Shown here piece after piece: positions 63,914 through 64,000 of a DNA stretch of 64,000 nucleotides. The stretch's first letter is position 1. Each line of letters opens with the position of its first letter. Location of the stretch: positions 124,001-188,000 of the forward strand of contig NZ_FOXU01000007.1 in the NCBI RefSeq assembly GCF_900115805.1, read 5' to 3'. Source of the DNA: Psychrobacillus psychrotolerans (GTDB taxonomy: Bacteria; Bacillota; Bacilli; Bacillales_A; Planococcaceae). The notes beneath the pieces were generated by a model, which ran no database searches, was not told the origin of the DNA, and saw only the letters and a list, made by a program, of their open reading frames with translations. Made by a program: the position numbers and the translations under genes.

Positions 63914-64000
63914 TTAAATAATTGGTGTTTTGTTTGGAATACCTGGTTTTCGAGGGTATCTTTTCGGTGTGCTTTTAGTTTTAGAAAAGACATACAACGT
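63914..64000 (-). CDS. rsmG: RsmG (GidB) 16S rRNA methyltransferase, C-terminal end only
   Basis: The last 28 codons before a TAA at 63914-63916; the rest lies beyond the window. The encoded tail has KTKSTPKRYPRKPGIPNKTP, the conserved RsmG C-terminus. RsmG makes m7G527 in 16S rRNA. The order rsmG-noc-soj is that of Bacillus near oriC. Confidence 0.92.
   Translation of the reverse strand, partial: TLYVFSKTKSTPKRYPRKPGIPNKTPII

Noticed and set aside
1-64000. CRISPR arrays, prophage, insertion sequences, tRNA or rRNA genes
   Set aside because: None was seen: no regularly spaced repeats, transposase or integrase genes, and no tRNA-like sequence recognised by eye.

Overview
This window comes from a low-GC Gram-positive, spore-forming bacterium of the order Bacillales. 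It is most likely a Planococcaceae-type genome (Psychrobacillus / Lysinibacillus / Sporosarcina relatives). The evidence is strong AGGAGG ribosome binding sites, S-box and L-box riboswitches, the WalRK-HIJ operon, Noc plus Soj/Spo0J, spore genes (yyaC and a LysM/M14 endopeptidase of the same length as endopeptidase I of Lysinibacillus sphaericus), and a gene order that follows the left flank of oriC in Bacillus. Species assignment is inference.

Right part (about 39-64 kb): conserved origin-proximal backbone, nearly all on the minus strand and therefore pointing away from an oriC that should lie just beyond base 64000. From right to left it holds rsmG (end only), noc, parA/soj, parB/spo0J, a DUF554 gene, yyaC, an mscS channel gene, a DUF951 gene, ychF, rpsF-ssb-rpsR, yybS, gdpP, rplI, the replicative helicase, purA, a LysM-G5-M23 peptidase, walR-K-H-I-J, htrA, a CxxH/CxxC mini-protein and rlmH. 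Two parS sites (inside parB, and between noc and rsmG), a PurR double box in front of purA, and a dense cluster of DnaA boxes between rlmH and htrA are visible.

Left part (1-39 kb): metabolic and regulatory accessory loci. The centre is a methylthioadenosine/methylthioribose salvage locus. Two divergent SAM (S-box) riboswitches control mtnK-mtnA plus a sugar-type ABC importer on one side, and mtnW-mtnX-mtnB-mtnD on the other. The importer is therefore a strong candidate for methylthioribose uptake. Next come a heme-monooxygenase-like gene, an amino-acid ABC importer behind a lysine riboswitch, an NCS1 permease, a two-gene module that looks like an RRNPP quorum-sensing receptor with its exported propeptide, and a GlnK/GlnL-type two-component system. 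A glutamate/dicarboxylate symporter follows it, with a GlnL-like direct repeat and a cre site in its promoter region.

Further right in this half are a PgeF-like protein, the spore endopeptidase, an ECF S-component, malate:quinone oxidoreductase, a NlpA/MetNIQ-like importer that has lost several methionine-specific features, an ABC-2 exporter, an EamA transporter, a chemotaxis receptor and a glutathione peroxidase.

The observations most worth following are the receptor/propeptide pair with its perfect palindrome, the DnaA-box cluster, the atypical MetNIQ-like importer, the riboswitch-defined substrates of two importers, and a dispersed intergenic repeat found in two copies. No rRNA, tRNA, CRISPR array, prophage or insertion sequence was seen.
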